Positions 33,272 through 40,821 of a stretch of 64,000 nucleotides of DNA are shown one piece after another (within the stretch, counting starts at the first letter, position 1; each line of letters begins with the position of its first letter). The DNA lies in IMG/VR virus record IMGVR_UViG_3300017991_000051, positions 1 to 64,000 of that record. One strand, 5' to 3'. Made by a program: the position numbers and the translations under genes. The notes beneath the pieces were generated by a model. That model was not told the origin of the DNA. It worked only from the letters and a program-made list of their open reading frames with translations, and made no database searches. The DNA comes from a virus.

Positions 33272-34762
33272 TTACTTTGCAGCCCTCCGCAGCATCGCCT
33301 TCTTGACGAACAGCTCAGGCTCAAATTTCTTATACAGTTTGGGTTCGGATGCCAACAGCGCAGTATGCTCGTTAACCAAACGCTCGAACTCCTTATCGTA
33401 AACCCCGTCATGACCGGTACCCATACAGTGGGCTAACTCGTGGAGAACGATCGATGTCAGCTTTGACACCGGCTGCTCCAGTGCTGCCTTCTTAAGCAGC
33501 TTGACATTGAACGTTATGGACTGGCCGTGGCTGTAGAACGCCATAGTCGTGAACGAGTTCCACGTCGCGTATATGACCACAACGTTCTTCTCGTAGAACC
33601 GACGGCAGAGGAACTGCACGTACTTGCGCAGATGATCCCTCGCCGGGCTATCCTTCACCTCCCGGAAACCCTCCGGCAGCCCCGTTTTCTCCAGCTCGTC
33701 CCGGTCTCGGCAGAACCTCTCCTTCGTGGTCGCGATGCCTCCCGCACGCAGCTTGTGGTTCACGCCGGAACCGAAGGTGCGGGATGATACTATGGTAGCA
33801 CCCGACCGCGCCGCCTCCTGATCCGAGTCCGGATCGTGCGATTGGATAACCGCATTGTCACCGAACTGCTGGTGGAACATGTTGGCCGCCGTCTCCGGAT
33901 CCATCCGGTCATCCTCCATCGCCATCCGGACATGGGACTGGCCCAAATCTCCCGGTTTCATCCTGTCGTGGAGCGCCATCAGCATCTCCGCGTAGATGTC
34001 CTGTAGGAAGGACTGCGGTACCAACGTACGGTCCTGCGACAGCGGAACCTTCTGCTGTACATCGACATCGAACGTACCGCCTATAGTACAGACGGGGATC
34101 CCCATCTCACACAGGTGAGCCTTTTCCTGCCGCTTGTGGTAGAACCAGACCTTAGTGCGCCGGGATGTCTTCGTCATCATCTGTTGGCCTTTGACGGTCT
34201 TAACGTACTCGGTAGACAGCCGTGTGGAAATCTCCTTCAACGGCTTCACGTACTTTAGACGCTCGCCGTTGAGGGTGTATTTGATACCCTTCGGAACGTA
34301 CAGCGCGCAAAGGAATGCGAGCGCTTGATTCAGCTCCTTGTCGGACCAGCGCGGCAACGTTACGATCACCTTGGAGCCTTTGTCCGTCCCGTCCTTGGCG
34401 GCGTGACGGCCGCTCGCATTGAACATGATCGTACCCGTGGTGGTTCGTACCGAGGCAGATATCGCGCGCGCGATTACGAGCTTTTCTCCTAGGTTGTAGC
34501 GCCCCCGAACTGTTGGGTCGCTGCGCTTCTCGGTCGAGCCGAACAACGTATACGCGTCACGTATGTTTTTGAACCCGTCCGGATTGTCGTCCTCGACGAT
34601 CACCTTCGTAGTCTTTGCGTCCTGCTTGATCGTCACCGCACACAGCTTGCCGGCGGTATCCCAGCAGTTCTGTACGAGTTCCGACACCATCCGCTCGGGC
34701 GGAAAGTTCGCGAACATCTCCTTCAGCCCGTCTTTATCCACATCGAACCAACTCTTACTCAT
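33272..34762 (-). CDS. GHKL ATPase fused to a metzincin-like metallopeptidase segment
   Basis: Residues 24-110 carry the GHKL (Hsp90/MutL/histidine-kinase) ATP site: SELVQNCWDTA (N-box), VEDDNPDGF (G1) and GRYNLGEKLVIARA (lid). Near residue 440, LHELAHCMGTGH fits HExxHxxGxxH, the zinc site of metzincins. I know no well-described protein with this combination. The ATPase may gate the peptidase, or remodel a target before cutting. 496 aa, ends RRAAK. ATG at 34762 overlaps the upstream stop. Confidence 0.75.
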   Translation of the reverse strand: MSKSWFDVDKDGLKEMFANFPPERMVSELVQNCWDTAGKLCAVTIKQDAKTTKVIVEDDNPDGFKNIRDAYTLFGSTEKRSDPTVRGRYNLGEKLVIARAISASVRTTTGTIMFNASGRHAAKDGTDKGSKVIVTLPRWSDKELNQALAFLCALYVPKGIKYTLNGERLKYVKPLKEISTRLSTEYVKTVKGQQMMTKTSRRTKVWFYHKRQEKAHLCEMGIPVCTIGGTFDVDVQQKVPLSQDRTLVPQSFLQDIYAEMLMALHDRMKPGDLGQSHVRMAMEDDRMDPETAANMFHQQFGDNAVIQSHDPDSDQEAARSGATIVSSRTFGSGVNHKLRAGGIATTKERFCRDRDELEKTGLPEGFREVKDSPARDHLRKYVQFLCRRFYEKNVVVIYATWNSFTTMAFYSHGQSITFNVKLLKKAALEQPVSKLTSIVLHELAHCMGTGHDGVYDKEFERLVNEHTALLASEPKLYKKFEPELFVKKAMLRRAAK

Positions 34763-35195
34763 CCTCCACGTCCTCCTGCAGGAATTCCGGTATGTCGTCC
34801 GGACACGTGTCCGGCGCGTCCACTACGTCCAACCAAGTATGCAGCTCGTCGTACTTCACCGCATTCATCAAATCCTCGTACATACACTGTTTGGCATGTT
34901 CCACCATCTCCTTGTTGTCGAGGTCGACCACGTAGTCGAGGTTCAAAACCACGCGACCCATTCGGCAGTCTGTGTGCGCTTTAGCTTCCTCGCGCGCCGG
35001 GTCATAGAAGTCGAGCCGGCCGGTGTTTATATCCTCGCATAGTGCGTCGACAGCCTCGTCCGATAACGGGGCCATACACTCCTCGTCCGGAGGCGTGCTG
35101 ACAAAGTGCTCCATGCACGCGAAGTCGATCTCGCCGGCATGTTCTTGGCAGTACCTGAGCGCTGCCAGTAAGTGCGCAACTGTTCTATCGTCCAT
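34755..35195 (-). CDS. hypothetical acidic protein, 146 aa
   Basis: Very acidic (ends EFLQEDVEDE), several Cys. Overlaps the GHKL gene start, so the two may work together. No motif recognised. Confidence 0.6.
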   Translation of the reverse strand: MDDRTVAHLLAALRYCQEHAGEIDFACMEHFVSTPPDEECMAPLSDEAVDALCEDINTGRLDFYDPAREEAKAHTDCRMGRVVLNLDYVVDLDNKEMVEHAKQCMYEDLMNAVKYDELHTWLDVVDAPDTCPDDIPEFLQEDVEDE

Positions 35196-35204
35196 ACAGC
35201 CTCC

Positions 35205-35402
35205 TCATTTAACAACGTGGCACGCTTCCATGTACCACTCTGCAGGTTCGCTGGGATCCGGTTCGGGGATATCACCGATACTCACGGTCAGCTTGTCCTT
35301 GTCTATTTCCGACTTATCAATGCCGATATCCCTTACCTGACCACAACAGCTACAGGATAGTCGGATAAACTGACGATTCGGATCTATTATCAGTTCAAGC
35401 AT
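35205..35402 (-). CDS. small protein with CSCC motif, 65 aa
   Basis: ATG at 35402 follows AAGGGG and overlaps the upstream stop. The CSCC at about residue 19 could be half of a metal site. Function unknown. Confidence 0.55.
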   Translation of the reverse strand: MLELIIDPNRQFIRLSCSCCGQVRDIGIDKSEIDKDKLTVSIGDIPEPDPSEPAEWYMEACHVVK

Positions 35403-36060
35403 CGTCCATCCCCTTATGTTGAGCAAATGCGTGCATTAGCTCCGCCACCTCCGGAATAGCTTCCGCGTCATTTGGTGGATACTTTTCCAGCAGCGCCAGT
35501 GCTTGCTTAACTATATCGAGCATTTCACGCGTTGATTGCTGAAGCTTTCCGACCTGATTCATCAAGTCTTCTGCTATGGTGCTGGCCTTCCGACCTGTCT
35601 CGATATACTTCGCTACATCGTTCAGCAACGCACCCTCCGGCCATTCCAGCCCGTATTTCTTAAATATGCCGATCACTGCAGCAGTATCCCGCGCCTTCTC
35701 CTCACAGTTACTTTCGCTGTATATCGCGTCCAGCCACGGCTCCGCAGCATCCACCATCGCGTTGTTGATGTCGGAGTAGTCAGGGTGATAGAGCCAATAA
35801 TGGCCACCCATCTCGACCGACACACAGCCGCGGCGACGGTCAAACTGACTAAAGAACTTCCGCTTATCCTGCGGACGTACGAAATAGGTATCATAAAAGC
35901 CCAACCTGTTATAATGAGCTATGAAGGACGCATGCTGAATAAGGTGATTATAAAGCGCCTTCTTGAAGTGATCCAACTTGCACCCGTGTTTGAGGAAGGT
36001 CTTCCACTGCCGGAGTACCGTCTCCTTCTCCTTCGCTGTCATAAATTGAACATCTTTCAT
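35395..36060 (-). CDS. hypothetical protein, 221 aa
   Basis: ATG at 36060 is six bases after GGAG and overlaps the upstream stop. Aromatic-rich N-terminal half (HYWLYHPDYSD), helical C-terminal half. No family recognised. Confidence 0.6.
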   Translation of the reverse strand: MKDVQFMTAKEKETVLRQWKTFLKHGCKLDHFKKALYNHLIQHASFIAHYNRLGFYDTYFVRPQDKRKFFSQFDRRRGCVSVEMGGHYWLYHPDYSDINNAMVDAAEPWLDAIYSESNCEEKARDTAAVIGIFKKYGLEWPEGALLNDVAKYIETGRKASTIAEDLMNQVGKLQQSTREMLDIVKQALALLEKYPPNDAEAIPEVAELMHAFAQHKGMDDA

Positions 36061-36674
36061 CACTCACTCCTTCTCTCCCATATTGCGTTTTTGACCATAT
36101 CGATCACAGATTGACGATCTAATTCCGGATGATCGTCTTCGTCACACAACCACGACAGTACATGCTGTAATGCTGTATTCATAACCTCAGCACGCAGTAT
36201 CAGCCCGTCAACGCGCGCATACGACCGCGAAGAGTTTTCGAAATCGCAACGAACGCCATCGTCTAAATCTTTCTCACGCTCCATAGCATCGAGTTGATCG
36301 CGCGCTAGTTGCAACACGCACTCGATATCGTCGTCGCGGCGAGCCATAGGTATATCGTAGCGGTCGGACCATTCGCGAAGTACGTCCTCGCTACCACTAC
36401 CGATGTCTTCCCACTTCCTGATAGCTTTACGAACATAATCGTAACCGTCCGATGTCAGCGGATTATCAAGAAAACATTGACAATAATCACAGTGTTGCGG
36501 ACAGTCCGCCTCGCCTCCGCCGTCCGAGTAAGGACCCTTCGGGAAATCATCGGAATCGAATGTGGCCTCATCGTCCGGATTCTCCGGAGCCTCACCGTTA
36601 TCTGTAAGATCCTTCCGGACCTCGTCACCGCACTGCTCGCACAGCAACGCCGCTTGGTATAGATATACGTTCAT
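36060..36674 (-). CDS. hypothetical protein with Cys pairs, 204 aa
   Basis: ATG at 36674 (or 36677) follows AAGGAG. CEQCGDEV and CPQHCDYCQC near residues 13-67 form a likely zinc site around an acidic loop. Function unknown. Confidence 0.6.
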   Translation of the reverse strand: MNVYLYQAALLCEQCGDEVRKDLTDNGEAPENPDDEATFDSDDFPKGPYSDGGGEADCPQHCDYCQCFLDNPLTSDGYDYVRKAIRKWEDIGSGSEDVLREWSDRYDIPMARRDDDIECVLQLARDQLDAMEREKDLDDGVRCDFENSSRSYARVDGLILRAEVMNTALQHVLSWLCDEDDHPELDRQSVIDMVKNAIWERRSE

Positions 36675-36684
36675 CATCGCTCCT

Positions 36685-36903
36685 TTATGTTCGTTTCCAA
36701 AACCGCGTCGCGTTTTTCCAGCGTACGCGTTCGCGTTCCGTACCTGGCGCCTGGTCGTACCCCACTACCTTGCGCCCGCAAACTGGACAACACTGCTGGT
36801 CGTCCGTTATCGCCGCCCCGCAACATTGCGTGAACATCGTACTGTTTGTTCCCTGTGGCATTAGCGGCACTATATCAACGATAACATCTTCGTTATAGTG
36901 CAT
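36685..36903 (-). CDS. small zinc-ribbon protein, 72 aa
   Basis: ATG at 36903 follows GAGGAGG. CCGAAITDDQQCCPVCGR is a treble-Cys ribbon. The ribosome site lies inside the end of the 36906 gene. Confidence 0.6.
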   Translation of the reverse strand: MHYNEDVIVDIVPLMPQGTNSTMFTQCCGAAITDDQQCCPVCGRKVVGYDQAPGTERERVRWKNATRFWKRT

Positions 36904-36905
36904 GA

Positions 36906-37082
36906 TTACCTCCTCAGCTGTATCGCTGCTATAAACACAGTCGCAAACAATGCCCAGAAGAGCATCATCCCTATCGCATATTTTATTGCGTCACCATTAG
37001 TGGGACAGATATCCTGCGACGTACCGCGTTCCGGCCTGTTCACGCGTTCAGCGTTCCACCATTTTCTAAACCGATTTATCAC
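36906..37082 (-). CDS. small membrane protein, 58 aa, GTG start
   Basis: GTG at 37082 follows AAGGAGG with a five-base spacer. Basic N-terminus, then one transmembrane segment (IKYAIGMMLFWALFATVFIA) and a short basic tail. First gene after the cassette array in the minus-strand transcript; its ribosome site abuts attC site A. Topology suggests N-in. Confidence 0.65.
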   Translation of the reverse strand: MINRFRKWWNAERVNRPERGTSQDICPTNGDAIKYAIGMMLFWALFATVFIAAIQLRR

Positions 37083-37095
37083 TACTTCCTCCTTT

Positions 37096-37148
37096 CAACG
37101 CGAAGCTGAAGGCGACGCGGTAGATCGCGCGCCTTAGCTCAATCGTTG
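37096..37148 (+). other. attC site A (53-base family)
   Basis: Most divergent of the main family (CAACGCGAAG left end, AATCGTTG right end); loop TAGAT. It is the array boundary next to ordinary phage genes. Confidence 0.8.
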
Positions 37149-37358
37149 GAACTCTTGATGAATCTCAAAAGCGTAAATAGTTTTCAGTACGGCTATCACT
37201 GCCTCAATATGTGGCTTGGCCACAAACTTCGGTGTGCATACTTTTCCGTCTGGGCTATGCTTCCATTCGTCGGGGCTCTCGGCCCACGCTTCCAGCTGGC
37301 CGTCATCCAGCGTCTTGAAATGAAACTGCCAATCGTGTCGAGGTAAAACCGATAACAT
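37134..37358 (-). CDS. cassette protein, 74 aa
   Basis: ATG at 37358 lies eight bases from GGAGG. The stop lies inside attC A. Starts MLSVLPRHDWQFHFKTLDDG; no family known. It shares a 13-base divergent start region with the 37372 gene. Confidence 0.6.
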   Translation of the reverse strand: MLSVLPRHDWQFHFKTLDDGQLEAWAESPDEWKHSPDGKVCTPKFVAKPHIEAVIAVLKTIYAFEIHQEFQRLS

Positions 37359-37371
37359 AGGAGAATCCTCC
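37359..37371. promoter_or_regulatory. shared divergent ribosome-binding palindrome
   Basis: AGGAGAATCCTCC separates two divergent ATGs. AGGAG serves the plus gene and, on the other strand, GGAGG serves the minus gene, each with an eight-base spacer. Confidence 0.6.
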
Positions 37372-37605
37372 ATGGCTCAGGTTATGAATGAACATTGCAT
37401 GCGTTTTGCTGGGCAGCTCCATACCGTTAGTCAGACATGGGACGAATACCAGCTAACCGTAACGATCAGTCCACCATCTAAGCCACTGGCGAAACGATTG
37501 TCACAGTTGTTGACACCGACGAACCAGCTAATGCTGATTTTCAACGAAGGTGCTTGGGAGTTCCAACAAGGAGCTGAAGGCGACGCGGTAAACCGCGCGC
37601 CTTAG
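37372..37605 (+). CDS. cassette protein, 77 aa
   Basis: Plus-strand gene in the classic cassette direction, ending inside attC B (last residues EGDAVNRAP are attC-encoded). Starts MAQVMNEHCMRFAGQLHTVS. No family known. Confidence 0.6.
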   Translation: MAQVMNEHCMRFAGQLHTVSQTWDEYQLTVTISPPSKPLAKRLSQLLTPTNQLMLIFNEGAWEFQQGAEGDAVNRAP

Positions 37606-37616
37606 CTCAACCGTTG
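37564..37616 (+). other. attC site B (53-base family)
   Basis: CAACAAGGAGCTGAAGGCG arm, loop TAAAC, right end CAACCGTTG. Confidence 0.9.
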
Positions 37617-37627
37617 AAAGGTAAACA

Positions 37628-37918
37628 TTATGGAACTTGAACAGTGTTGTCAGAATCCGGCGTGTCCGGACAAAGGTGCCCCGCTACACACTTATACCAC
37701 GGAGCTAATGGCTCACGAGGATCCAGCTCTACCCACGTCTGACACAATAGCGGATACGGACCGCCCGACTTCTCACACAGAGTGTAGCCCAACTTTTCTA
37801 CTTCTTGTCTGCTCAGCTTGCGGTCTGACACGAATGTTTCATCATGAGACACAACTGCAATCGTCCGCCCGTCATCGTCCAGAACGGGGGTCACTTTTGT
37901 AACTTGTGCTGCAAACAT
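37628..37918 (-). CDS. cassette protein, 96 aa
   Basis: ATG at 37918 follows AAGGAGG with five bases between. Starts MFAAQVTKVTPVLDDDGRTI; a Cys pair (CVAGHLC) lies near the end. Lies opposite the 37630 frame. Function unknown. Confidence 0.6.
   Translation of the reverse strand: MFAAQVTKVTPVLDDDGRTIAVVSHDETFVSDRKLSRQEVEKLGYTLCEKSGGPYPLLCQTWVELDPREPLAPWYKCVAGHLCPDTPDSDNTVQVP
37630..37902 (+). CDS. possible cassette protein opposite the 37628 gene, 90 aa
   Basis: ATG 16 bases after the attC B crossover with AAAGG at eight bases. CCQNPACPDKG ... CSACG could be a zinc ribbon. Fully overlaps the minus gene; I prefer the minus one but cannot exclude both. Confidence 0.4.
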   Translation: MELEQCCQNPACPDKGAPLHTYTTELMAHEDPALPTSDTIADTDRPTSHTECSPTFLLLVCSACGLTRMFHHETQLQSSARHRPERGSLL

Positions 37919-37931
37919 TATAACCTCCTTT

Positions 37932-37984
37932 CAACAAGGAGCTGAAGGCGACGCGGTTGCCCGCGCGCCTTAGCTCAACCGTTG
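37932..37984 (+). other. attC site C (53-base family)
   Basis: Loop TTGCC; otherwise identical to B. Confidence 0.9.
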
Positions 37985-38097
37985 TCTGCATTGAACTGGC
38001 GCTGTACTGGCTGCGCCATGATGATGTGCTGTGCTGCGTGAATCGCGCGGCGAAATTCGGTAGTTTCGTCGGAATGCACCGAGTTAAGTCGCACAAA

Positions 38098-38226
38098 CTA
38101 GTTCCATGCGTCTGCCAGTCTGCTCACGACCGAATTTTCGGCGGCAGACAACAAAGAGGTGGACGGCGACACGGAAACCGCGCCGACCTCCTCTGTTGCT
38201 TCGTTGCGTTGTTCAGCGGTTTCCAT
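38098..38226 (-). CDS. cassette peptide, 42 aa, start inside attC D
   Basis: ATG at 38226 lies eight bases after GGAGG, and both are part of the attC D stem. Starts METAEQRNEATEEVGAVSV; acidic. A further 35-codon GTG frame runs from 38076 toward site C without ribosome site. Function unknown. Confidence 0.5.
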   Translation of the reverse strand: METAEQRNEATEEVGAVSVSPSTSLLSAAENSVVSRLADAWN

Positions 38227-38247
38227 GCGCGTCACCTCCAGCGTTGG
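38149..38247 (+). other. attC site D (about 99 bases)
   Basis: AACAAAGAGGTGgACG pairs with CGTCACCTCCAGCGTT (lower-case base unpaired), and GGAAACCGC pairs with GCGGTTTCC further in. Confidence 0.7.
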
Positions 38248-38266
38248 CAATGAAAGGAATACAGAG

Positions 38267-38455
38267 ATGAAGTACGTTGTTTATCTTGTCGGCCTACCAG
38301 TTGAAAACGGTATAGAAATCCGAAGTGATGAGGATTTACTAACTCTGTTTCGACAGGACGCCGACCCAAATCGTATTATCTCCGTCTCCCGTTATAAACC
38401 AAACGACACACTACTCCGCGTGTCGTCTATCGCGCTTCTCTCCAAGAAAGATTGA
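38267..38455 (+). CDS. cassette protein, 62 aa
   Basis: ATG at 38267 follows AAAGGA at eight bases, 23 bases after the attC D crossover, the usual cassette layout. Starts MKYVVYLVGLPVENGIEIRS. Its end overlaps the minus 38411 gene by 45 bases. Function unknown. Confidence 0.55.
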   Translation: MKYVVYLVGLPVENGIEIRSDEDLLTLFRQDADPNRIISVSRYKPNDTLLRVSSIALLSKKD

Positions 38456-38584
38456 CGCGGCACGCTCAGCCGCGTTCGCAAGAGTAACTACGCGATCGAA
38501 AAACACCTTGTCCGGTTCTGCCGGATCTTTTTTACTGAGTTCACACTGAAGCACAATATTGAATCGTTCCTGCTTATAGTTCAT
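38411..38584 (-). CDS. cassette protein, 57 aa
   Basis: AGGAGG five bases before ATG at 38584; the start overlaps the previous stop (ATGA). Starts MNYKQERFNIVLQCELSKKD. Function unknown. Confidence 0.6.
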   Translation of the reverse strand: MNYKQERFNIVLQCELSKKDPAEPDKVFFDRVVTLANAAERAASIFLGEKRDRRHAE

Positions 38585-38865
38585 TTTAACCTCCTAATGA
38601 AATTGCCAACAACGCACTGCACGCTATCGGCGTAGGACGCCGAAGCGTGAGTGCAAACGTTCTGCTTTAGGGTTTCCAGCGCCACCAATGCTTCGTCAAT
38701 GTCGCGGATGTTCTCTTGCTCGGCGTCGTCACCGTCAAGGAAGCGTGCCATGTATGCTCTGGCTTTCCACGATTTCCGTGTGTCACGCAGCACCCGCTCG
38801 ATTGTGTGCAAAGCAGAACAATCGGATGGACAACTACCTTCATTCGCCGCGCTTCGCTTTCTCAT
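38581..38865 (-). CDS. cassette protein reading through attC E, 94 aa
   Basis: ATG at 38865 lies within attC F and the frame runs through all of attC E before stopping in the next cassette, so residues of about 69-87 are attC-encoded. Helical centre with many Asp/Glu; five Cys. The ribosome site is weak (AAAGGA, 13 bases). Confidence 0.5.
   Translation of the reverse strand: MRKRSAANEGSCPSDCSALHTIERVLRDTRKSWKARAYMARFLDGDDAEQENIRDIDEALVALETLKQNVCTHASASYADSVQCVVGNFIRRLK
38607..38661 (+). other. attC site E
   Basis: AACAACGCACTGCACGCTATCGGCG pairs with CGCCGAAGCGTGAGTGCAAACGTT; five-base loop. (Arms given as 38608-38632 and 38638-38661.). Confidence 0.75.
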
Positions 38866-38892
38866 TTCGGAGTGTCATCCTTTCCGTTAGAC
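38816..38892 (+). other. attC site F
   Basis: AACAATCGGATGGACA pairs imperfectly with TGTCATCCTTTCCGTT; right end GTTAGAC is a perfect GTTRRRY. Confidence 0.6.
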
Positions 38893-38898
38893 AGCAAC

Positions 38899-39144
38899 TC
38901 AGCGTGCAACGCCGCGAAGCTGCATGAACTTCTTTCCGATGCTTTCCACAACGCACTTAGCCTCTGCACCTTCCTCGTTGCGGACGTAGACCGTCTCACC
39001 GTTGCGGAAGATCGGCCACAACCTCTCATCTTGTAGGCTGTTGCGCTTCGGGCCTTCCATGCGGTCGAGGATCTCATCCCTCATGGACTTCAGGGTGGCC
39101 ACATCTTCCGCCGTCTCAAACGTTCCTGTATCTGGTCTTTGCAT
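38899..39144 (-). CDS. cassette protein, 81 aa
   Basis: AAAGGAC before ATG at 39144. Starts MQRPDTGTFETAEDVATLKS, with a beta-rich end (GETVYVRNEEGAEAKCVVES). Function unknown. Confidence 0.6.
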   Translation of the reverse strand: MQRPDTGTFETAEDVATLKSMRDEILDRMEGPKRNSLQDERLWPIFRNGETVYVRNEEGAEAKCVVESIGKKFMQLRGVAR

Positions 39145-39163
39145 GTCTGTCCTTTCTGTTGCT

Positions 39164-39220
39164 GTCTAACAACTCACTTGAACCGACGCCTAAAGGCGCG
39201 GCTCACTTCGGGCGTTAGAT
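39164..39220 (+). other. attC site G
   Basis: Canonical ends GTCTAAC and GTTAGAT, 57 bases, CGACGCC/GGCGCGG inner arms with one unpaired A. Confidence 0.85.
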
Positions 39221-39469
39221 TGCCCTTGTGTTCCAGTTGTCCAACGCCTTTTCAAGCGTTTCTCCTGTTGTCTGCGGAGTCACAGGGCATTCCTCGTTGT
39301 CACAGCCCACAAAGTGTTTGGTCGGTGCGCCTCCGTGCCACGGCTCAATGTCTGGCAACATGCCGCAGAATGGGCAATCTAACAAAGCACTGGACTGTAC
39401 TTCTGAAAGCCGCACGTCCGACTTGCCTGAGTGTGATTCAAACACATAGCATCCATTCTCATTTATCAT
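39215..39469 (-). CDS. restriction-alleviation (Lar)-like zinc protein
   Basis: AAAGGA six bases before ATG at 39469. LLDCPFCGMLPD, then CDNEECPV and a final ALDNWNTRAI are the Lar family pattern (CPxCG, second Cys pair, W-N-x-R end). Lar of the Rac prophage lowers type I restriction. 84 aa. An anti-restriction gene is a sensible cassette cargo for a phage. Confidence 0.7.
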   Translation of the reverse strand: MINENGCYVFESHSGKSDVRLSEVQSSALLDCPFCGMLPDIEPWHGGAPTKHFVGCDNEECPVTPQTTGETLEKALDNWNTRAI

Positions 39470-39519
39470 CGTTGTTCCTTTCCCCGGCTTTCAGAAGCCA
39501 GTCAGTTTATGCGTTGGGT
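39377..39519 (+). other. attC site H (143 bases)
   Basis: Ends ATCTAAC and GTTGGGT. CTTCTGAAAGCCG and CGGCTTTCAGAAG are perfect inner arms around a long loop. The 5' part of the Lar-like gene lies in the loop. Confidence 0.75.
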
Positions 39520-39522
39520 TGC

Positions 39523-39714
39523 TCAGTCCTGTCCCTGTCCATGTGACGGCCCCTGTACGAGCCGGTACATCTCCGGCGGAAGGCTGAAGTTTAGAAACTG
39601 ATCGCAGTCCTTCCAACCGTCTTCCCTCAACGCTTGCAGTTTGGTATCCGTCATTCCCCATGCAATCATCAGCTTGCCCATTTCGACTGCCTGTTCTCTT
39701 GTGTAGCCTTTCAT
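39523..39714 (-). CDS. cassette protein, 63 aa
   Basis: AAAGGAG before ATG at 39714. Starts MKGYTREQAVEMGKLMIAWG; helical with an unstructured tail. Function unknown. Confidence 0.6.
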   Translation of the reverse strand: MKGYTREQAVEMGKLMIAWGMTDTKLQALREDGWKDCDQFLNFSLPPEMYRLVQGPSHGQGQD

Positions 39715-39736
39715 CGTCCTTCTCCTTTCGTTCGCA

Positions 39737-39794
39737 ACCCAACAACCCCGTGCACCCGACTCGCTAAGGCTCGCGGGTAACGGCGGCGTTAGAT
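39737..39794 (+). other. attC site I
   Basis: Ends ACCCAAC and GTTAGAT; inner ACCCGACTCGC region pairs with GCGGGT. Confidence 0.8.
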
Positions 39795-40043
39795 TTCCAG
39801 CCTTAGCAACTCAACAACTTTACGGTCCTGTTCGTTTCCTGTCTCAATCGTCAAACGGCCTTCCTCGAACGCCCTTCGCACGAATGGTCCCAACAAGCCG
39901 ACTTGATCCCCGTACACTTTCATCTTGTCATAGATGTAACCGATACTGTTGCCCATGTAGGTCTGGTTTGCCAACGAATGTTGTAGGTGCTCGATTTCAT
40001 CCTTCAACTCATTCAGATCGTCCAACTCAACCTCAACCTTCAT
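39789..40043 (-). CDS. cassette coiled-coil protein, 84 aa
   Basis: AAGGAGG five bases before ATG at 40043. Starts MKVEVELDDLNELKDEIEHL, a clear heptad helix, then a Gly/Tyr-rich middle. Function unknown. Confidence 0.65.
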   Translation of the reverse strand: MKVEVELDDLNELKDEIEHLQHSLANQTYMGNSIGYIYDKMKVYGDQVGLLGPFVRRAFEEGRLTIETGNEQDRKVVELLRLEI

Positions 40044-40067
40044 ACCTGCCTCCTTTTGCGGCTGGAA

Positions 40068-40127
40068 ATCTAACAACTGCGTGGACGTTATCGGCTACCC
40101 GCCGAAACGTCACGCGACGCGTTGGAC
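40068..40127 (+). other. attC site J
   Basis: Ends ATCTAAC and GTTGGAC, both perfect; GCGTGGACG/CGTCACGC and CGGC/GCCG arms. Confidence 0.85.
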
Positions 40128-40306
40128 ATATTGACTGCCGCGTGCGCAACGGGCTTGCCGCAGATCACGCATTTCCCGGCGCTGTCCGGCCTGACTTTGT
40201 GCTTGCCGCCCATGTAGCAAGCGCCATAATACAACCCGCACCACTTACGATGCTTGGCCCAGTCGAACACCATGAGTCCGCATCTCGGGCACTTGTCACA
40301 CGTCAC
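40088..40306 (-). CDS. cassette zinc-finger protein, 72 aa, GTG start
   Basis: GTG at 40306 is seven bases after AAGGAG. CDKCPRCGLMVFDWAKHRKW and CVICGKPVAH give two Cys/His clusters. The last 13 residues come from attC J. Nucleic-acid binding likely. Confidence 0.6.
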   Translation of the reverse strand: MTCDKCPRCGLMVFDWAKHRKWCGLYYGACYMGGKHKVRPDSAGKCVICGKPVAHAAVNMSNASRDVSAGSR

Positions 40307-40322
40307 GTTGGTTCTCCTTCCT

Positions 40323-40469
40323 GCCCAACAACTCACTTGAACCGACGCCTATCGGGCGTATCATCCTCGCCTCGCTTTCTCGCACCGCTTGCACAGGCGA
40401 CGGTTCGGTGGGGGGTGGGTGGTTTCGTGCCAGCCAGCCCATTCGTGCCAAACAGTTAAGCAGTTGGTT
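40323..40469 (+). other. attC site K (tentative)
   Basis: Left end GCCCAAC and arm AACTCACTTGAACCGACGCC match site G; the right end is unclear (GTTGGTT at 40463 is my best guess). Confidence 0.4.
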
Positions 40470-40561
40470 ATCCCCCAATGCTCGCGCTCGGTGACGTGAA
40501 ACCTGTGGCGGATTACATGGTACACCCTGCCTCGGGCGGTGTGGGCGTAGCGGGGGGTCAT
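40361..40561 (-). CDS. cassette protein with CxxC end, 66 aa
   Basis: The start (40561) overlaps the previous stop (ATGA), so translation is coupled. Starts MTPRYAHTARGRVYHVIRHR, His/Trp-rich, with LCKRCEKARRG at the end. Function unknown. Confidence 0.55.
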   Translation of the reverse strand: MTPRYAHTARGRVYHVIRHRFHVTEREHWGITNCLTVWHEWAGWHETTHPPPNRRLCKRCEKARRG

Positions 40562-40761
40562 AATGCACCATCCTCGTCGGGCCGCTGGTGGTCGCTGGCA
40601 AGACGCCCCAAGCGCACCCGCACGTCGGGGTGCAGAAGGTTGTTGCCATCCAGCCAACACTCAAACTCATGTAGGATGCCGTTGACGCCAACAGTCACGA
40701 GGCACTCCTGAATGTTCTCTACGCGCTGGTCTAGGAATGTTCCGAATAATGATGGTCCCAT
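40558..40761 (-). CDS. cassette protein, 67 aa
   Basis: AAGGAGG five bases before ATG at 40761; the frame extends upstream without another site. Starts MGPSLFGTFLDQRVENIQEC. Two-gene cassette with the 40361 gene. Confidence 0.6.
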   Translation of the reverse strand: MGPSLFGTFLDQRVENIQECLVTVGVNGILHEFECWLDGNNLLHPDVRVRLGRLASDHQRPDEDGAL

Positions 40762-40821
40762 TTTGCCCTCCTTTGTCGTGCCTTCCTCATATCGCCTTCC
40801 GGCAAATCTGCTCGCCACGGG

